The notes beneath the pieces were generated by a model. That model saw only the letters and a list, made by a program, of their open reading frames with translations, was not told where the DNA came from and ran no database searches. From the NCBI GenBank assembly GCA_032718475.1, contig JAUCBJ010008835.1, positions 1-59,529 of the forward strand: DNA of 59,529 nucleotides. The letters are read 5' to 3'. Position 1 is the first letter of the stretch. Every line of letters begins with the position of its first letter. A program made the position numbers and the translations under genes. Below, piece after piece: positions 45,023 to 55,543 of this stretch. The stretch comes from Nemertoderma westbladi (taxonomy: Eukaryota > Xenacoelomorpha > Nemertodermatida > Nemertodermatidae).

Positions 45023-47518
45023 ATGCGGGTTGGTAGCTGTCAACGATAACATGTTTACAGCTAACTGGTTAATGCGTTCTGTAAGACCATTGCAAGCTGG
45101 GTGGTATACCGACGTAAATACGGAAACAATACCAAACATTGCAGTTAATTCCTTGAATAAATTAGACGTGAAATTACTACCCCTATCGCTTAATAAACTC
45201 TCGGGGGCGCCGTATATAAGAAAAATACCATCCACTAAAGCCCTGGCAACGGTAGCGGCTTCTTCATTTGGTAACGGGAGGAGGGAAGCGTAACGAGTAA
45301 GATGATCAACTACTGTAAGGATAACCTTGTTACCTTTAGATGACGTCTGGAAGCCTTTAACGATATCAATTGAAAGGCGTTGCAAGACACGTTCAACGAC
45401 TGGGAGAGGTGACAGTGGTTGGGTCTGAGGGACGCCCTTCCTACGCTGGCATGGGTCACATTCACGAATGTGCTGCTTAACATTATCCTTTATACCTACC
45501 CAATAATACTTCATATGGATAGCACCTACCGTTTTATCAATACCCATGTGAGACTTTTCATCGTGACACATGGATATAATTTGTTGCCTTAGTAACTTAG
45601 GAACTACAATCTGTACCTTCGATTTACCGTTACTTGTTGATAAATGGCAGAGTATATTGTCAACCATAACATATTGTGCTCTAAACTTGAGCATGTAACG
45701 ATACTCGTGTAGCGATTTGCGCACATCGGCATCGGCTATTGTAACAGCTGTGTCCAGTAATGTATCAATCATAGGCTGTAAGTTATTGTCTTCTGATTGT
45801 AACTTACGCAAGGCAGTCAATGTGCAGTACTGTTGGCCGCCCGGAAGTGTCCAATTATTATTATTGTCATTATTGATAATGTATGTGACGTCACTATCGT
45901 GGTTGGGTCTGTCTGGGGAACTTAGAATGTCACATGGATTAGGTTTTGGCGGCTGCACGCCATTGTCTAGGTCCACCTCAACAGCGTTTGGTCTATCGCT
46001 ATCATTATGTAGGTCTAAATTGGCTAGTCCTATCAAGCAATAATTATCTGACGAGACTGGGTCATTATGCATAGGGGGAAGTAACGTATCCATGGCAACC
46101 GGTTCATTAGAAACGGTTTCGTCTCGTTGGTTGCCAGGGGTTACCTGTAATGGTATTCTAGAAAGACAATCAGCGCGGTTAAGCCGGCCTGGCCTGTAAA
46201 CAAAATTGAAATTAAATTCAGACAGTTTAACGGCCCATCGCTGCAAACGCCCTGGAAGTTCGAGTTTGGTCTGTAAACAACTGAGTGGTTTATGATCCGA
46301 AACTAACGTAAATGCGCGGCCAATGAGGTAAAACCTGTGTTTCTGCATTGCCCAGACCACGGCTAAAGCCTCTAGCTCCGTAATGGACCACTTTCTCTCA
46401 GCGTTGCTTAGCGACCTCGATGAGTAAGCGATTACGCCCGCATCCTGATATAAAACAGCTCCTAAAGCTATACCGCTAGCGTCAGTCTCTAAGTAAAACG
46501 GCTGGTCGAAATCAGGGTGTTCTAGAATAGGGTTATTAATTAGGCGTTTCTTAAGGAATGTAAAAGCCTGCTCACAATCGCTTGTCCATACGAACTCTTG
46601 GTTTTTCCTTAGCAACACGTTCAAGGGAGCTACAATCTTACCATAATCCTTAATAAATTTCCTATAGTAACCACATAATCCTAGGAAGCTATAAAGTTGC
46701 TTTGCATTGGCCGGTCGCGGAAAATCAACCATGGCTTGGACCTTATCCTTGTCCATATGCTGCCCTGAGCTATCTATCACATGGCCTAGGAATTTTACAG
46801 ATGTCGCCCCGAACATGCACTTACTTGGTTTGAGCTTCAAGCCGAGATCGATAATTCTACGTAATAGAATGATAATAGTACTTACGTGGGTGTCCCATTC
46901 CCGGGTATACAGTATGACGTCATCGAGGTAAACGAGAACGTACTCGATACCATGCAACGCTAATTGCATAAGATTCTGGCAGCCAGAAGGGCTGGACTGG
47001 AGGCCAAAGGGCACTCTAACAAATTCGTAATGGCCACTATGTGTTACGAAAGCGGTTTTATGTGTATCTTCAGCGGCTAAGGGTACCTGCCAAAACATCG
47101 ATTTAAAATCGAGTGTCGTAAAATATTTGGGCCGTGCTGTGCCAATTTCCGACAACATTTCGTCTATGCGCGGCAAAGGCCAAAATTGTGGCACAGCCGC
47201 AGCGTTAAGGCGGCGAAGATCAACGCAAAACCGCCACTTACCATCTTTTTTTTTACTTAATATTATTGGTGCCCCCCACTCACTGTTGCTAGGTTGAATA
47301 ACACCTGCGGCTAACATATTGCCTACCTGTTTGTCAATCTCTTTCCTAAGCCCCATAGGTACTGTACGTGGTCTCGTGTAAAAGGGCTTAGCCTCTGGTT
47401 TAAGTGGGATTCTATGTTCTAATAGGTCAGTCTTACCTATATCGCAATCTCCAAAGGAAAACGCCGCAGCATGTTGAGTAGCAATATCTATTAACTGGGT
47501 CCTCTGCTGAGGCTCCAA
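45017..47518 (-). CDS. Gypsy pol: RT, RNase H, integrase (cut by insertion)
   Basis: 833 residues before the nested element ends the frame; only sequence down to 45023 belongs to pol. RT palm motifs are present, with YLDDV near 195 and FGLQSSPSG before it. RNase H starts with LETDASGIALG near 340 and has the ELEALAVVWA segment. The integrase HHCC finger (HDEKSHMG..., CDPCQRR) lies near 650-695. The integrase core has Asp in LSIDIV near 716, Asp in LLSDRGSNF near 776 and Glu in GLTERINQ. The frame overlaps gag by 86 bases in the +1 phase, so frameshifting is expected. The remainder lies at 33104-33699. Confidence 0.9.
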   Translation of the reverse strand: MEPQQRTQLIDIATQHAAAFSFGDCDIGKTDLLEHRIPLKPEAKPFYTRPRTVPMGLRKEIDKQVGNMLAAGVIQPSNSEWGAPIILSKKKDGKWRFCVDLRRLNAAAVPQFWPLPRIDEMLSEIGTARPKYFTTLDFKSMFWQVPLAAEDTHKTAFVTHSGHYEFVRVPFGLQSSPSGCQNLMQLALHGIEYVLVYLDDVILYTREWDTHVSTIIILLRRIIDLGLKLKPSKCMFGATSVKFLGHVIDSSGQHMDKDKVQAMVDFPRPANAKQLYSFLGLCGYYRKFIKDYGKIVAPLNVLLRKNQEFVWTSDCEQAFTFLKKRLINNPILEHPDFDQPFYLETDASGIALGAVLYQDAGVIAYSSRSLSNAERKWSITELEALAVVWAMQKHRFYLIGRAFTLVSDHKPLSCLQTKLELPGRLQRWAVKLSEFNFNFVYRPGRLNRADCLSRIPLQVTPGNQRDETVSNEPVAMDTLLPPMHNDPVSSDNYCLIGLANLDLHNDSDRPNAVEVDLDNGVQPPKPNPCDILSSPDRPNHDSDVTYIINNDNNNNWTLPGGQQYCTLTALRKLQSEDNNLQPMIDTLLDTAVTIADADVRKSLHEYRYMLKFRAQYVMVDNILCHLSTSNGKSKVQIVVPKLLRQQIISMCHDEKSHMGIDKTVGAIHMKYYWVGIKDNVKQHIRECDPCQRRKGVPQTQPLSPLPVVERVLQRLSIDIVKGFQTSSKGNKVILTVVDHLTRYASLLPLPNEEAATVARALVDGIFLIYGAPESLLSDRGSNFTSNLFKELTAMFGIVSVFTSVYHPACNGLTERINQLAVNMLSLTATNPHC

Positions 47519-49382
47519 ATTCCTTAGCTAAATACTCCCTTTGTATGTCGCGCTCTACCGAGTCTTGTTTAACTTCTTTATTGAAGCTATCATTATCTAC
47601 TGTACAATATAATGCAATTTTCTGATTGCGATATATTGTAACCGGGTAGTTATTCGGATTTAATAACTGCACTGGGACCTTACCTGATCCGTCCAATGGG
47701 TTAGAAACTACACTTCGCGCAGTTAGATACGAACCCCTTGATTTTACTAACGGCTCTATCATTACCGACTCTGCTAATAATCCATTATCATACAATTTCC
47801 CTGCCAGTCTCACCTGTGTCCCTGCTGGGATCGTAGTCTTATCTATCGCAGAAACAAAACAACAAAAAGGGTTTGTACTCTTACCGATACCAGCGTTGCT
47901 GGGCGTGTTTAACCTCGCAAAGTACACTCTTTCCTGGTTGGTTAGAACCAAACAACTGTCTAGAAAATCTATGGACGCACAAGCAATACTTACGAAATCT
48001 AACCCTAACAGAAACGGGGGAATCCCAACACAAGATAAGTCTGCTACGTGGACCTCGAGGGAAACTGAAAAATTGCTTGTAACTGATATTTGTAAAGTAG
48101 CCAATCCCATAGGTTTAACCTGTCCCCCTATACCGCTAATAGGTGGTAAAGCAAGGGCACGCAACTGCACACCGGATGGGAGTTTCCTAACATCTATCAG
48201 GGAATAATGTGAGCCACTATCTAAAAATGCTTCACCATCCTCGTTTTCGATTCTTACTGGAAAATGCATGTCTAGTTTATTGGACACTACAGCTGTGTAC
48301 ATTGAAGCTGGATTGGGATTTAAATCCCGGTTTGTGTTAGGATTGGGATTAGGGTTAAAATTAGGGTTAGGGTTGTAAGTAGGGTTAGGGTTGTAATTCG
48401 GGTTAGAGTATTGCCTGTTAGGATTTGAGTTGGTATTCGTACATGGTCTAGTGCAATTTCGGCTATAATGTCCCGGTTCCCCACAGTTGTAGCAAGTAAC
48501 CGAACTGTTGCTACTGTAGTTATTAGATCGTGGTGTAAACCCTCTGTTACTGCTGTCCCGTGAGTTGCCCGTACCGCTAGTACCAGTCCACCTTGCGTTG
48601 GGGTCAAACCAGTTATTCTGTCCCCGACCGTGATTATCGCGGCTATAATTATTATTGTAATTGGCGCGTGGGTAGCTACTGGTATTTGGTGTCTGATTGT
48701 ACAGTTTCAGTTGTAAGTCCTTCAGTTGTCTTTCTAGATAACTCATATCAGTCTGTTTTGGGGACTGTTCTGAAAAACTAACCTTGCTGTATGAAGTTTG
48801 TCTGGGACTGGGAGGCGGTTCCCTGGGCCTATTACTCTGGTCCCTACGATCGCCCAATTCACAGCCAAATATACCATTATTTTCCTGTCTTAAATAAAGT
48901 TCCTCGCGCCTAGCACGGTGAACTGCCTCCCCAAAATTGCGCGGTTCTGTTAACCGTATACTTCTCGCTAATTCAGGGGATATCCCTCTATAAAATATTG
49001 GCAAAAGTAAAAGTTTCCGTTGCTCAGTGCTCATTCCCGGAAAAGCTTGTACCCCTAAACTAGTTATAATATCGGAAAATTCAGAAATAGTTTCCCCCAC
49101 CTTCTGTTTACGATCTAGTAATTCATTGTACACAAAACTAGTATCCTGGGGGCAAAAACGGGCACGTAAAATATCACAAATTGCATCATAGTTTTCCTGT
49201 TCATGTTCAGCCAGTTCATCAAGGACACGTGCAGCCCTACCGGTTAAATAAACAGGCACAATCTTACCGAGAGCGTCGTTCTTCCACCCCCTGAGTCTGG
49301 CGATCCGTTGCACCGATCTGTTCCACGCCTCGAAATCACCAGAACCATCAAAGCAGTCCGGTTCCTTGCGGATGCTTTCCAC
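47433..49382 (-). CDS. Gypsy gag with zinc knuckle and protease
   Basis: About 650 residues from the first GTG; the same frame is open further upstream through the 39-bp repeats, so the true start is unclear. Gag core: FDGSGDFEAWNRSVQRIARL (about 10-30) to the LARSIRLTEPRNFGEAV region (about 160). An Asn-rich linker leads to a CCHC knuckle, CYNCGEPGHYSRNC, near 295, then an Asn-Pro repeat (about 320-355). A retropepsin-like protease has AFLDSGSHYSLID near 383 and LLGLDFV near 460. The last codons overlap pol. Confidence 0.88.
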   Translation of the reverse strand: MESIRKEPDCFDGSGDFEAWNRSVQRIARLRGWKNDALGKIVPVYLTGRAARVLDELAEHEQENYDAICDILRARFCPQDTSFVYNELLDRKQKVGETISEFSDIITSLGVQAFPGMSTEQRKLLLLPIFYRGISPELARSIRLTEPRNFGEAVHRARREELYLRQENNGIFGCELGDRRDQSNRPREPPPSPRQTSYSKVSFSEQSPKQTDMSYLERQLKDLQLKLYNQTPNTSSYPRANYNNNYSRDNHGRGQNNWFDPNARWTGTSGTGNSRDSSNRGFTPRSNNYSSNSSVTCYNCGEPGHYSRNCTRPCTNTNSNPNRQYSNPNYNPNPTYNPNPNFNPNPNPNTNRDLNPNPASMYTAVVSNKLDMHFPVRIENEDGEAFLDSGSHYSLIDVRKLPSGVQLRALALPPISGIGGQVKPMGLATLQISVTSNFSVSLEVHVADLSCVGIPPFLLGLDFVSIACASIDFLDSCLVLTNQERVYFARLNTPSNAGIGKSTNPFCCFVSAIDKTTIPAGTQVRLAGKLYDNGLLAESVMIEPLVKSRGSYLTARSVVSNPLDGSGKVPVQLLNPNNYPVTIYRNQKIALYCTVDNDSFNKEVKQDSVERDIQREYLAKEFGASAEDPVNRYCYSTCCGVFLWRLRYR

Positions 49383-49387
49383 TGTCG

Positions 49388-49722
49388 GATCTCGTCGTCG
49401 AGTAGTCGGCGGAGCAACTGTTGGAGAATCTCGTCGTCGAGTAGTCGGCGGAGCAACCGTCAGAGAATCCCGTCGTCTAGTAGTCGGCGGAGCAACCGTT
49501 GGAGAATCTCGTCGTCGAGTAGTCGGCGGAACAACCGTCAGAGAATCCCGTCGTCTAGTAGTCGGCGGAGCAACCGTTGGAGAATCTCGTCGAGTAGTCG
49601 GCGGAGCAACTGTTGGAGAATCTCATCGTCGAGTAGTCGGCGGAGCAACTGTTGGAGAATCCCGTCGTCGAGTAGTCGGCGGAGCAACCGTTGGAGAATC
49701 TCGTCGTCGAGTAGTCGGCGCT
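49388..49722. repeat. 39-bp tandem repeat at the gag 5' end
   Basis: About nine units with GAGTAGTCGGCGGAGCAAC and GGAGAATCTCGTCGTC words; one unit is three bases short. In the gag frame it encodes Pro/Thr/Arg-rich repeats (TVAPPTTRRRDSP); in another frame from an ATG at 49968 it encodes SCSADYSTTRFSN-type repeats. Which frame is translated is undecided. Confidence 0.88.
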
Positions 49723-49968
49723 CGGCGGCCCTGAAATTGATCGGTTCAAGGGTCCCCGTTGCTGTCGCGATCCGTGTAACGAGGGCGAGAGAGAACCGCG
49801 ACGCAACTTTGAAACAGCTCCCGATGACTTGTAGAGGAACGAATGTTCGTCCGTGCTGTCTGGATGAGGAGAACCAGAAGCGGAACGCAGTTTTTGCCGA
49901 TAGGAAGGCTTACCCGTGGGAAAGTTAACGCTTCCAGCTTGTTTGCGCTCGGGTCGACGCGCAGGCAT
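49555..49968 (-). CDS. Possible Gypsy leader ORF
   Basis: 137 residues beginning MPARRPERKQAGSVNF, basic, then running into the 39-bp repeats, where it stops. It is the first ATG-initiated frame after the 5' LTR and primer site and may be the original gag N-terminus now out of frame. No domain recognised. Confidence 0.35.
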   Translation of the reverse strand: MPARRPERKQAGSVNFPTGKPSYRQKLRSASGSPHPDSTDEHSFLYKSSGAVSKLRRGSLSPSLHGSRQQRGPLNRSISGPPSADYSTTRFSNGCSADYSTTGFSNSCSADYSTMRFSNSCSADYSTRFSNGCSADY

Positions 49969-50137
49969 ACAGTGGAATAATCGTCAGAGACCCGCCACCC
50001 ACAGTCTGACTGCCTGATGCAGTGATGGGTACAGTAGTTGGTCGTGGTAGCGATAGCCTCGTAGGCCAGACAGAGTTAGAGTACCTGTTGCCGGTAGCGG
50101 GTAGCGCGGTAGGCCTGTCAGACTGTCAGTTTCTCTT

Positions 50138-50155
50138 CTCCCGGACAAGCCCCCA
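50138..50155 (-). promoter_or_regulatory. Primer binding site, tRNA-Pro type
   Basis: Immediately inside the 5' LTR the minus strand reads TGGGGGCTTGTCCGGGAG, starting with the expected TGG. From memory it closely resembles the proline-tRNA site used by murine leukemia viruses, with very few differences. Ty3/Gypsy elements more often use other tRNAs. Confidence 0.7.
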
Positions 50156-50572
50156 TGTGGAAGCGCTATCGGCGCCCGGTCCCGGATCCACGGCCACGCA
50201 CTATCCCGCTCGAGGGGTGAGCTGGAGAAGACTGAAGTAAAACTAGGAAACCAGCTGCAGTATATCAGTATATTGTGTATTGAGATACATGAATAACAAA
50301 TAATGATGTGATACAATCAGACAATGAAACTAATAACGAACTACCTACAAAACATGACTGACAACCCTACACCGGTAAGTCATCTCAATAACTAAACTGA
50401 ATGATAACTACTGACTGCGCCCTGCCCCCAGGACTATATCCCTGACAGCTACCGTACAACCAGCTGTTCACACCCTAGGTGCTAAGAAGATACTACTATA
50501 TCATACCTACCTAACCTATACAATACATACTAATCAGTCCAATTATACACCATCCCATAATACAATATCACA
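50156..50572 (-). repeat. 5' LTR of the Gypsy element
   Basis: 417 bp, pairs with 31889-32306; followed by the ATTA target duplication at 50573-50576. Confidence 0.95.
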
Positions 50573-50985
50573 ATTATGCTTATGTCAGTACTATACACAG
50601 ATAGAGAATTAGGCTTACCTGTATATTTATCAGAAATTAGTTTTCATTTCCAGCTTGTACTTTAGGCCTAGGCCTACTTAATATAGAAGCAATAGGATAC
50701 TGATCAGGAATTTTCCTAGGAAAAAATGCCTCCCCTCAGGAAATGCACAACTGAACCCAGCCAAGGAAAGAGACCGCATACCAACACCAACCATTACTTT
50801 GGGGACCGTTATATGAAACACTTTTATATATCGCGCCAATACCAACCTATGTAGAAAGTTTAAAAAAAAACATGAAACACAGTTTAATTAAGCCATTCGT
50901 TAATAAAATTGATTGTCCCGGATTCTCTCTTTAAAACATCTGACTGTCTGATATTTAATTGAAACATCTGATTAGTTTGGAACAT

Positions 50986-51683
50986 TGTTCGCGCTTTTAA
51001 GACCTTTGGCAGTTTAACCCGCCAAATCTATATGTCTTCTAGGTTATAAATCGACTTTAGCCTATGACAAGTATTTGACACAAATAAATCCAACATTAGC
51101 CGAAGCCAGTCTATGCGCGACCATTCACCCGCTGGATATACCCGGGAGACTGGATTCGGATGCTTTAATTTGATTGCGGTGCAGGCCTACCGTACTATTC
51201 GATTGATCGTTAATATAATTCCTGACAAATATCATTCACTTTCGGGAAATATTAGCAGTTCCTTTAGGACGTGGCGCTCTATCTATATAAACAGAGCTAT
51301 GGCTTACACTAAACACAACGGAATGGATTATAAGTTACACATAAGGCGCATTCTTTAGGAGATGCTTTGTTACGCGGACAAGCACATACAGACTATTGCA
51401 CACCGCTGCACACTGAATTGCCGATAGTCACTGATTTTAATCATATATAAAGAGAATAGCAACCGACATTTGTAGGGCCTATAAAATAGCATTCAATTCA
51501 CTACAAACCACAATAATATAAGTCGCAATTGCTATATGTAACCGGTCTCTCTAACCTTAGTGTATCAAGAAGATCGGGGTTTCTGATCGTTTATCGTTAT
51601 TCTCCAAATAACAATATGTAAACAACTGATACAATTAATAACAAACAGTAAATAGCAGTAAATAATGTGCAATACAGCAGTAG
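50986..51683. other. Intergenic, no gene seen
   Basis: AT-rich spacer without recognisable features. Confidence 0.45.
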
Positions 51684-51839
51684 GTACCGTACCGTACCGT
51701 ACCGTACCGTACCGTACCGTACCGTACCGTACCGTACCGTACCGTACCGTACCGTACCGTACCGTACCGTACCGTACCGTACCGTACCGTACCGTACCGT
51801 ACCGTACCGTACCGTACCGTACCGTACCGTACCGTACCG
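51684..51839. repeat. ACCGT microsatellite
   Basis: About 31 uninterrupted pentamers (CCGTA). Both strands are open in several frames (for example YGTVR repeats), which is a trivial result of the unit lacking stop codons. Confidence 0.97.
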
Positions 51840-52330
51840 GTCCACTGCGCTGCCGTGCCGGTAACAGTTATGTGTTCTTATAATTAAAGCCGTTCTAATG
51901 TTGGAATAAAACAGAATAATTCCATAGCCGATATTCATGGCATCAGGAAAACCAATACACTGAACCCTGTGAGCTGTTGCAGGTAGCTTTCAACACAAAG
52001 AGGAAAAGCTCTCATTGGCAGAGTTCCATATTCCACAGATTCCACGAATGTCTAAATGCCGAACTATTCGGATTTTTGCAGCCCTTAGCCAACACACAGG
52101 ATGAATCACTCTGCTTGGTTGACCTTGCTCTGGTTGGTTGATCGAACAGAACAAAGAGGCCATACGTACAGCAAATCAGCCAATCAGCCGGTAGCTTGCA
52201 TCATTTGAGTTAGGGAGTTTTTCTTTAGAGTATTTGAGCGCATTGAGGGAAACTGGATTGCGAAGCAAAAGGGCCAGTTATATCCCACAAAAGCTTTTAC
52301 ACCGCTCCCAGAAAATGGGATTTAATTCTA
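51840..52330. other. Intergenic, no gene seen
   Basis: No organised repeat or coding region is recognised. Confidence 0.45.
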
Positions 52331-52380
52331 TAAAATATAAAAAATCACAGTTTCTAAAATATAAAAATACTCTAAACAGT

Positions 52381-53902
52381 TAGTCTTTCTTGCGTGGACG
52401 GCGTTTACGCAGTTTTTTAAAGCTAGCAAGAGTCCTTTTCTCTTTGGGGGGAGCCACTTTACTAGGAGGGCTATAACTCCTGGGTGAAAGGTGCAATATG
52501 ATTGCATCAGAAGGTGTAGGATTATGGTCGGGGTATCCGCCGTTTCGATATGCTTCTCCTCGAGCTGATTTTCTTCCGCTCGTAGCTGGATACGTTCATC
52601 CAAAAACTCTCGCAGAGAATAGGGTCGTCCAAGTTCGATAACTTCTTAGAGATTCTGGATTTCCCGATCGAACTGAGATAAAGTTACTTTGTTTACCGCT
52701 TGGACTTGCTAGTGCAATTTACATTTATCTGAACAAGCGTAAGTTCCTTTTCTGATCTTTGTAGAATAGCGTCTAACTCATTTGGTACAACGCTCTCCGC
52801 CACTTTGGTGACAGGTTATATCGTGTTAAGCCGGGACGATGGTAAGGGTTAAACGGCGATATTAAATGTCCGCGTCCCAATCCGGCTAGGTAGGATGGGC
52901 TAATAGCTAGGAAGCCCACAACCAGGGTGCCACCGACTAATTGTTCAGGTAACACTAGATCTTTGAACAGTGAGAACAGCTCGGGAGGATCCGTCATACT
53001 AATAGGATCAAGAGTCTGAGGTCTCACTAGGGAATGAGGAGGTCTGATCGAGTATTCCGAAACTCTGATCATTGGTTTATTTAAGGATCGTCTGAGTCGA
53101 ACGAGCGTAGGTGATACGTCAAACAAATTTTGCTCGAAACTCCCGCAAGTATAGCGAGTAAAACCGTGTTTAGTGCAACGTCTCCGCGGATGTTTAGGTC
53201 TTTCCGTTTGTTGGTTGGGTCTAGGGCATTCATCGCAATAATACCAAAGATGCACGTCTTGTAGGGGAAACGCGAGTGATCTTTCTCCAGTTTACAATAT
53301 TCCTCCATCTGTTCGAAGCTATCCGGTGCAACAGGTAGCGGTCGATCAGCGGTAAGATACATCATAGTGGAATAGAGCCGTTTGAGTTCTACCATGCGGT
53401 CATGATGTATACCTTGAAGATATCGAGTTTCTAGATTCTGTTGACTGGTAATATTGAGATATGTTTCTCTCAAGAATTCCAGATATTCTTTGAAGTCGCT
53501 GCGTTTATCCGGTTCTTCAACATCTTCACTTTCGAGTCGGTTTCGAATAGAATTTTCGTGTTCGAATCTCAGTTTATCGTTCCGCTTCCGCTGGGTAAGA
53601 TATTTAAATAAAACCATTTCCCTTTCGGTGTCTATATCGTTCGTATCGTGTAGGTCGATAGGATGACCAGTAGTTAAGAAGTCCATATACGTACCATTAC
53701 GATGCGTATAGCGAGCGGTGAATTTTCTATAGTCCAATTCATGCGTAAGTTGTTCCTGGGACATTGGCGGTTCGATATAACGACCTTCGTCCTCCGTAGT
53801 AGTTGGACCAGCATCGCCGCGTATCAAGCTATCAACAAACGCTTGTAAAGGTAGAGTATATTGCTCCCTGATACCAAGATCATCTTCTATCAACTCAATC
53901 AT
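52381..53902 (-). pseudogene. Unidentified minus-strand coding region, frames broken or overlapping
   Basis: A 273-residue frame (53902-53081) starts MIELIEDDLGIREQYTLP and is acidic and helical (QRKRNDKLRFEHENSIRNRL). A second frame (53255-52773, -1 relative to the first) overlaps it by about 175 bases; it has a Cys/His cluster (YYCDECP, RRRCTKHGFTRYTC) and ends in a hydrophobic segment (GGTLVVGFLAISPSYLAGLG). A third stretch (52603 to about 52381) changes frame again and could end in a very basic tail, KKLRKRRPRKKD. Either this is one decayed gene with frameshifts or a set of overlapping genes from a mobile or viral-like source. I do not recognise the family. Confidence 0.4.
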
Positions 53903-54721
53903 ATCTGCTATATAAGTTTATCCATATTATAATGAGTTTATATTTAGGCGAGCGGGCGTCGCTGCCTACCCCTCTCTGCCCCCGGACAGTGCGAGATCCT
54001 CAGCGCTGGTGTACTTTCGCCGATGTGCCTATCGCCAACGTCATAGCTGCACAACGACTACAACAACCAGCACGAGTCACTCCACCGTCCGTCCCAAAGG
54101 CTTAGATATACTTCAGGTTCTTACTGGAGAGTTAGGGCTACTTTCACAATTGCGACTCGCTACTGTAAACACACCTTAGTAGTAACATTCACCTACAAAC
54201 GCACAAATTCCACGTATCTGTCACAAATGGCACACATTCTATCACACATTCGGGTCATTTGTCCGTTAGTCAAGTGCCTTCCAGAATGTCACGTTGTTAT
54301 TATGTATCCTTGGATACTAGCGGTGTGCTATTTATTCCGTATGCTATTCAATGAGCAAGCTTTTTATTGTTCTGTTAACTCGCTTCTAATTCTAGCGTGG
54401 TTGTTGCTATGGTGACATTATGGAAAGCTAGCGGTAGAATTAGGGTAATTCCCATGCATACAGATCTGGGATGCTATTTAATAGTAAGTCTTTAATGGTC
54501 AATATCATCTTTATATATGATTTTATGAATTTTATCGGCTATTGACTCTATATTGGAGATTCTCGCACACTAATACACTTAATAGGTGAATCTCCGCTCC
54601 CATGATCTATTAATTAATGGAATTTTGGGAATATTATAAATTGTATAAAATAACAATTTATCAAATTCATTAAAAGATGAATTTAAATTTATTCCCGTAA
54701 TTTTATTATTTAATATTAAAT
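53903..54721. other. Intergenic, no gene seen
   Basis: AT-rich; a short plus-strand frame at 54227-54415 has hydrophobic stretches but no recognisable domain and is not called. Confidence 0.4.
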
Positions 54722-55010
54722 AGACACAATTTTATTCCAGAACAAGTCTGGGGACTGGGATCCTTGATTCTAGGGATTTGTCCTTTTAAGAGTATCGGTA
54801 AGTGCTACGATATCTTAATCGACTAGAATTTTAAAGGATCTGAAATTTGACAGGATTTTGTAAATATTAATAATTAATATTTAGGATGGGCACCAGTTTA
54901 TTCCAGAACTTGTCTGGGGACGTTAACCACTGATTCTAGAATTTTGTCTTTCAAGTATATCGGTGGGTGCCGCGATATCTTAATCGACTAGAATTGCAGA
55001 TGGTCAAAGG
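54722..55010. repeat. Two-copy direct repeat
   Basis: Two diverged copies (about 54727-54850 and 54894-55010) share TTTATTCCAGAAC, GTCTGGGGAC and CGATATCTTAATCGACTAGA. Non-coding; possibly remains of LTRs or a tandem duplication. Confidence 0.7.
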
Positions 55011-55543
55011 GTTTAACAGATTTATTTTGCGTTTTACGCTACTGTTAAAGGGACATCACGCTACTATATGTATTATTTAATATACGGTATGAGAGCAATA
55101 TCGCACGAAGCAATTTCAGTGTGAAGAGGCAAGTCGTTTCCAAGGTCTACCCAGAGCTTGGTTTAGCCGAGACACGAGGATCTGAACTTTGCATTCCTAA
55201 TACTCTGCCTACCAATAATACTTGAATATAGTAGGAGCTTTATTGTACTTTAATAAGTACGGATATTTCATCTTACTGTAGTTACGTATTTATAATATGA
55301 TACGGACAGTAAGGAAAGAGAAAAAAAATTATTTCTCGCCGTCGCACGAAATATATAATATATAAGTAATTAAGTAATAAACACTAATATATTGCACTAA
55401 TCTACTAAATAATCGCTAAATAACATTTGACTAAATAAAATTAAAGAAAACGATTATAATAAAATTACATAATAATACATACATAATATAAAATAATAAA
55501 ATAAATATAAAATAATATAGTCACACACCCACTCCGTATGTTG
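55011..55543. other. AT-rich spacer
   Basis: Nothing recognised between the direct repeat and the BEL relic. Confidence 0.4.

Larger units (their letters stand above)
31889..50572 (-). mobile_element. Ty3/Gypsy LTR retrotransposon, split by a nested element
   Basis: LTRs lie at 50156-50572 (5') and 31889-32306 (3'), with TG...CA ends and a 4-bp duplication ATTA at 31885-31888 and 50573-50576. Read on the minus strand the order is LTR, primer binding site, gag with zinc knuckle, protease, RT, RNase H, integrase, polypurine tract, LTR, which is the Gypsy order. A second LTR element (33705-45022) sits inside the integrase region. Excluding that insertion the element is about 7.4 kb. The LTRs differ at only a few positions, so the insertion is recent. 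Confidence 0.93.
30207..50985. mobile_element. Foldback element with ~500-bp arms, split by nested LTR elements
   Basis: The left arm (30207 to about 30705) is a near-exact inverted copy of the right arm, which is now in two pieces, about 31802-31888 and 50577-50985. Both outer ends read ATGTTCCAAACTAATCAG inward. Removing the LTR retrotransposon at 31889-50576 restores an element of about 2.1 kb whose core is a 63-bp minisatellite. No transposase is seen and no outer target duplication was recognised. Confidence 0.82.

Noticed and set aside
48330-48420. Interstitial telomere
   Set aside because: The TTAGGG-like words are degenerate and lie inside an intact gag frame encoding Asn-Pro repeats; reported as a curiosity only.
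30207-50985. Polinton-like giant transposon, suggested by ~500-bp inverted ends 20 kb apart
   Set aside because: Removing the LTR elements with their exact target duplications shows the original element was only about 2.1 kb; no polymerase B, capsid or ATPase genes occur.
51597-51938. YGTVR and RTVPY repeat frames on both strands
   Set aside because: Trivial reading of the ACCGT microsatellite.
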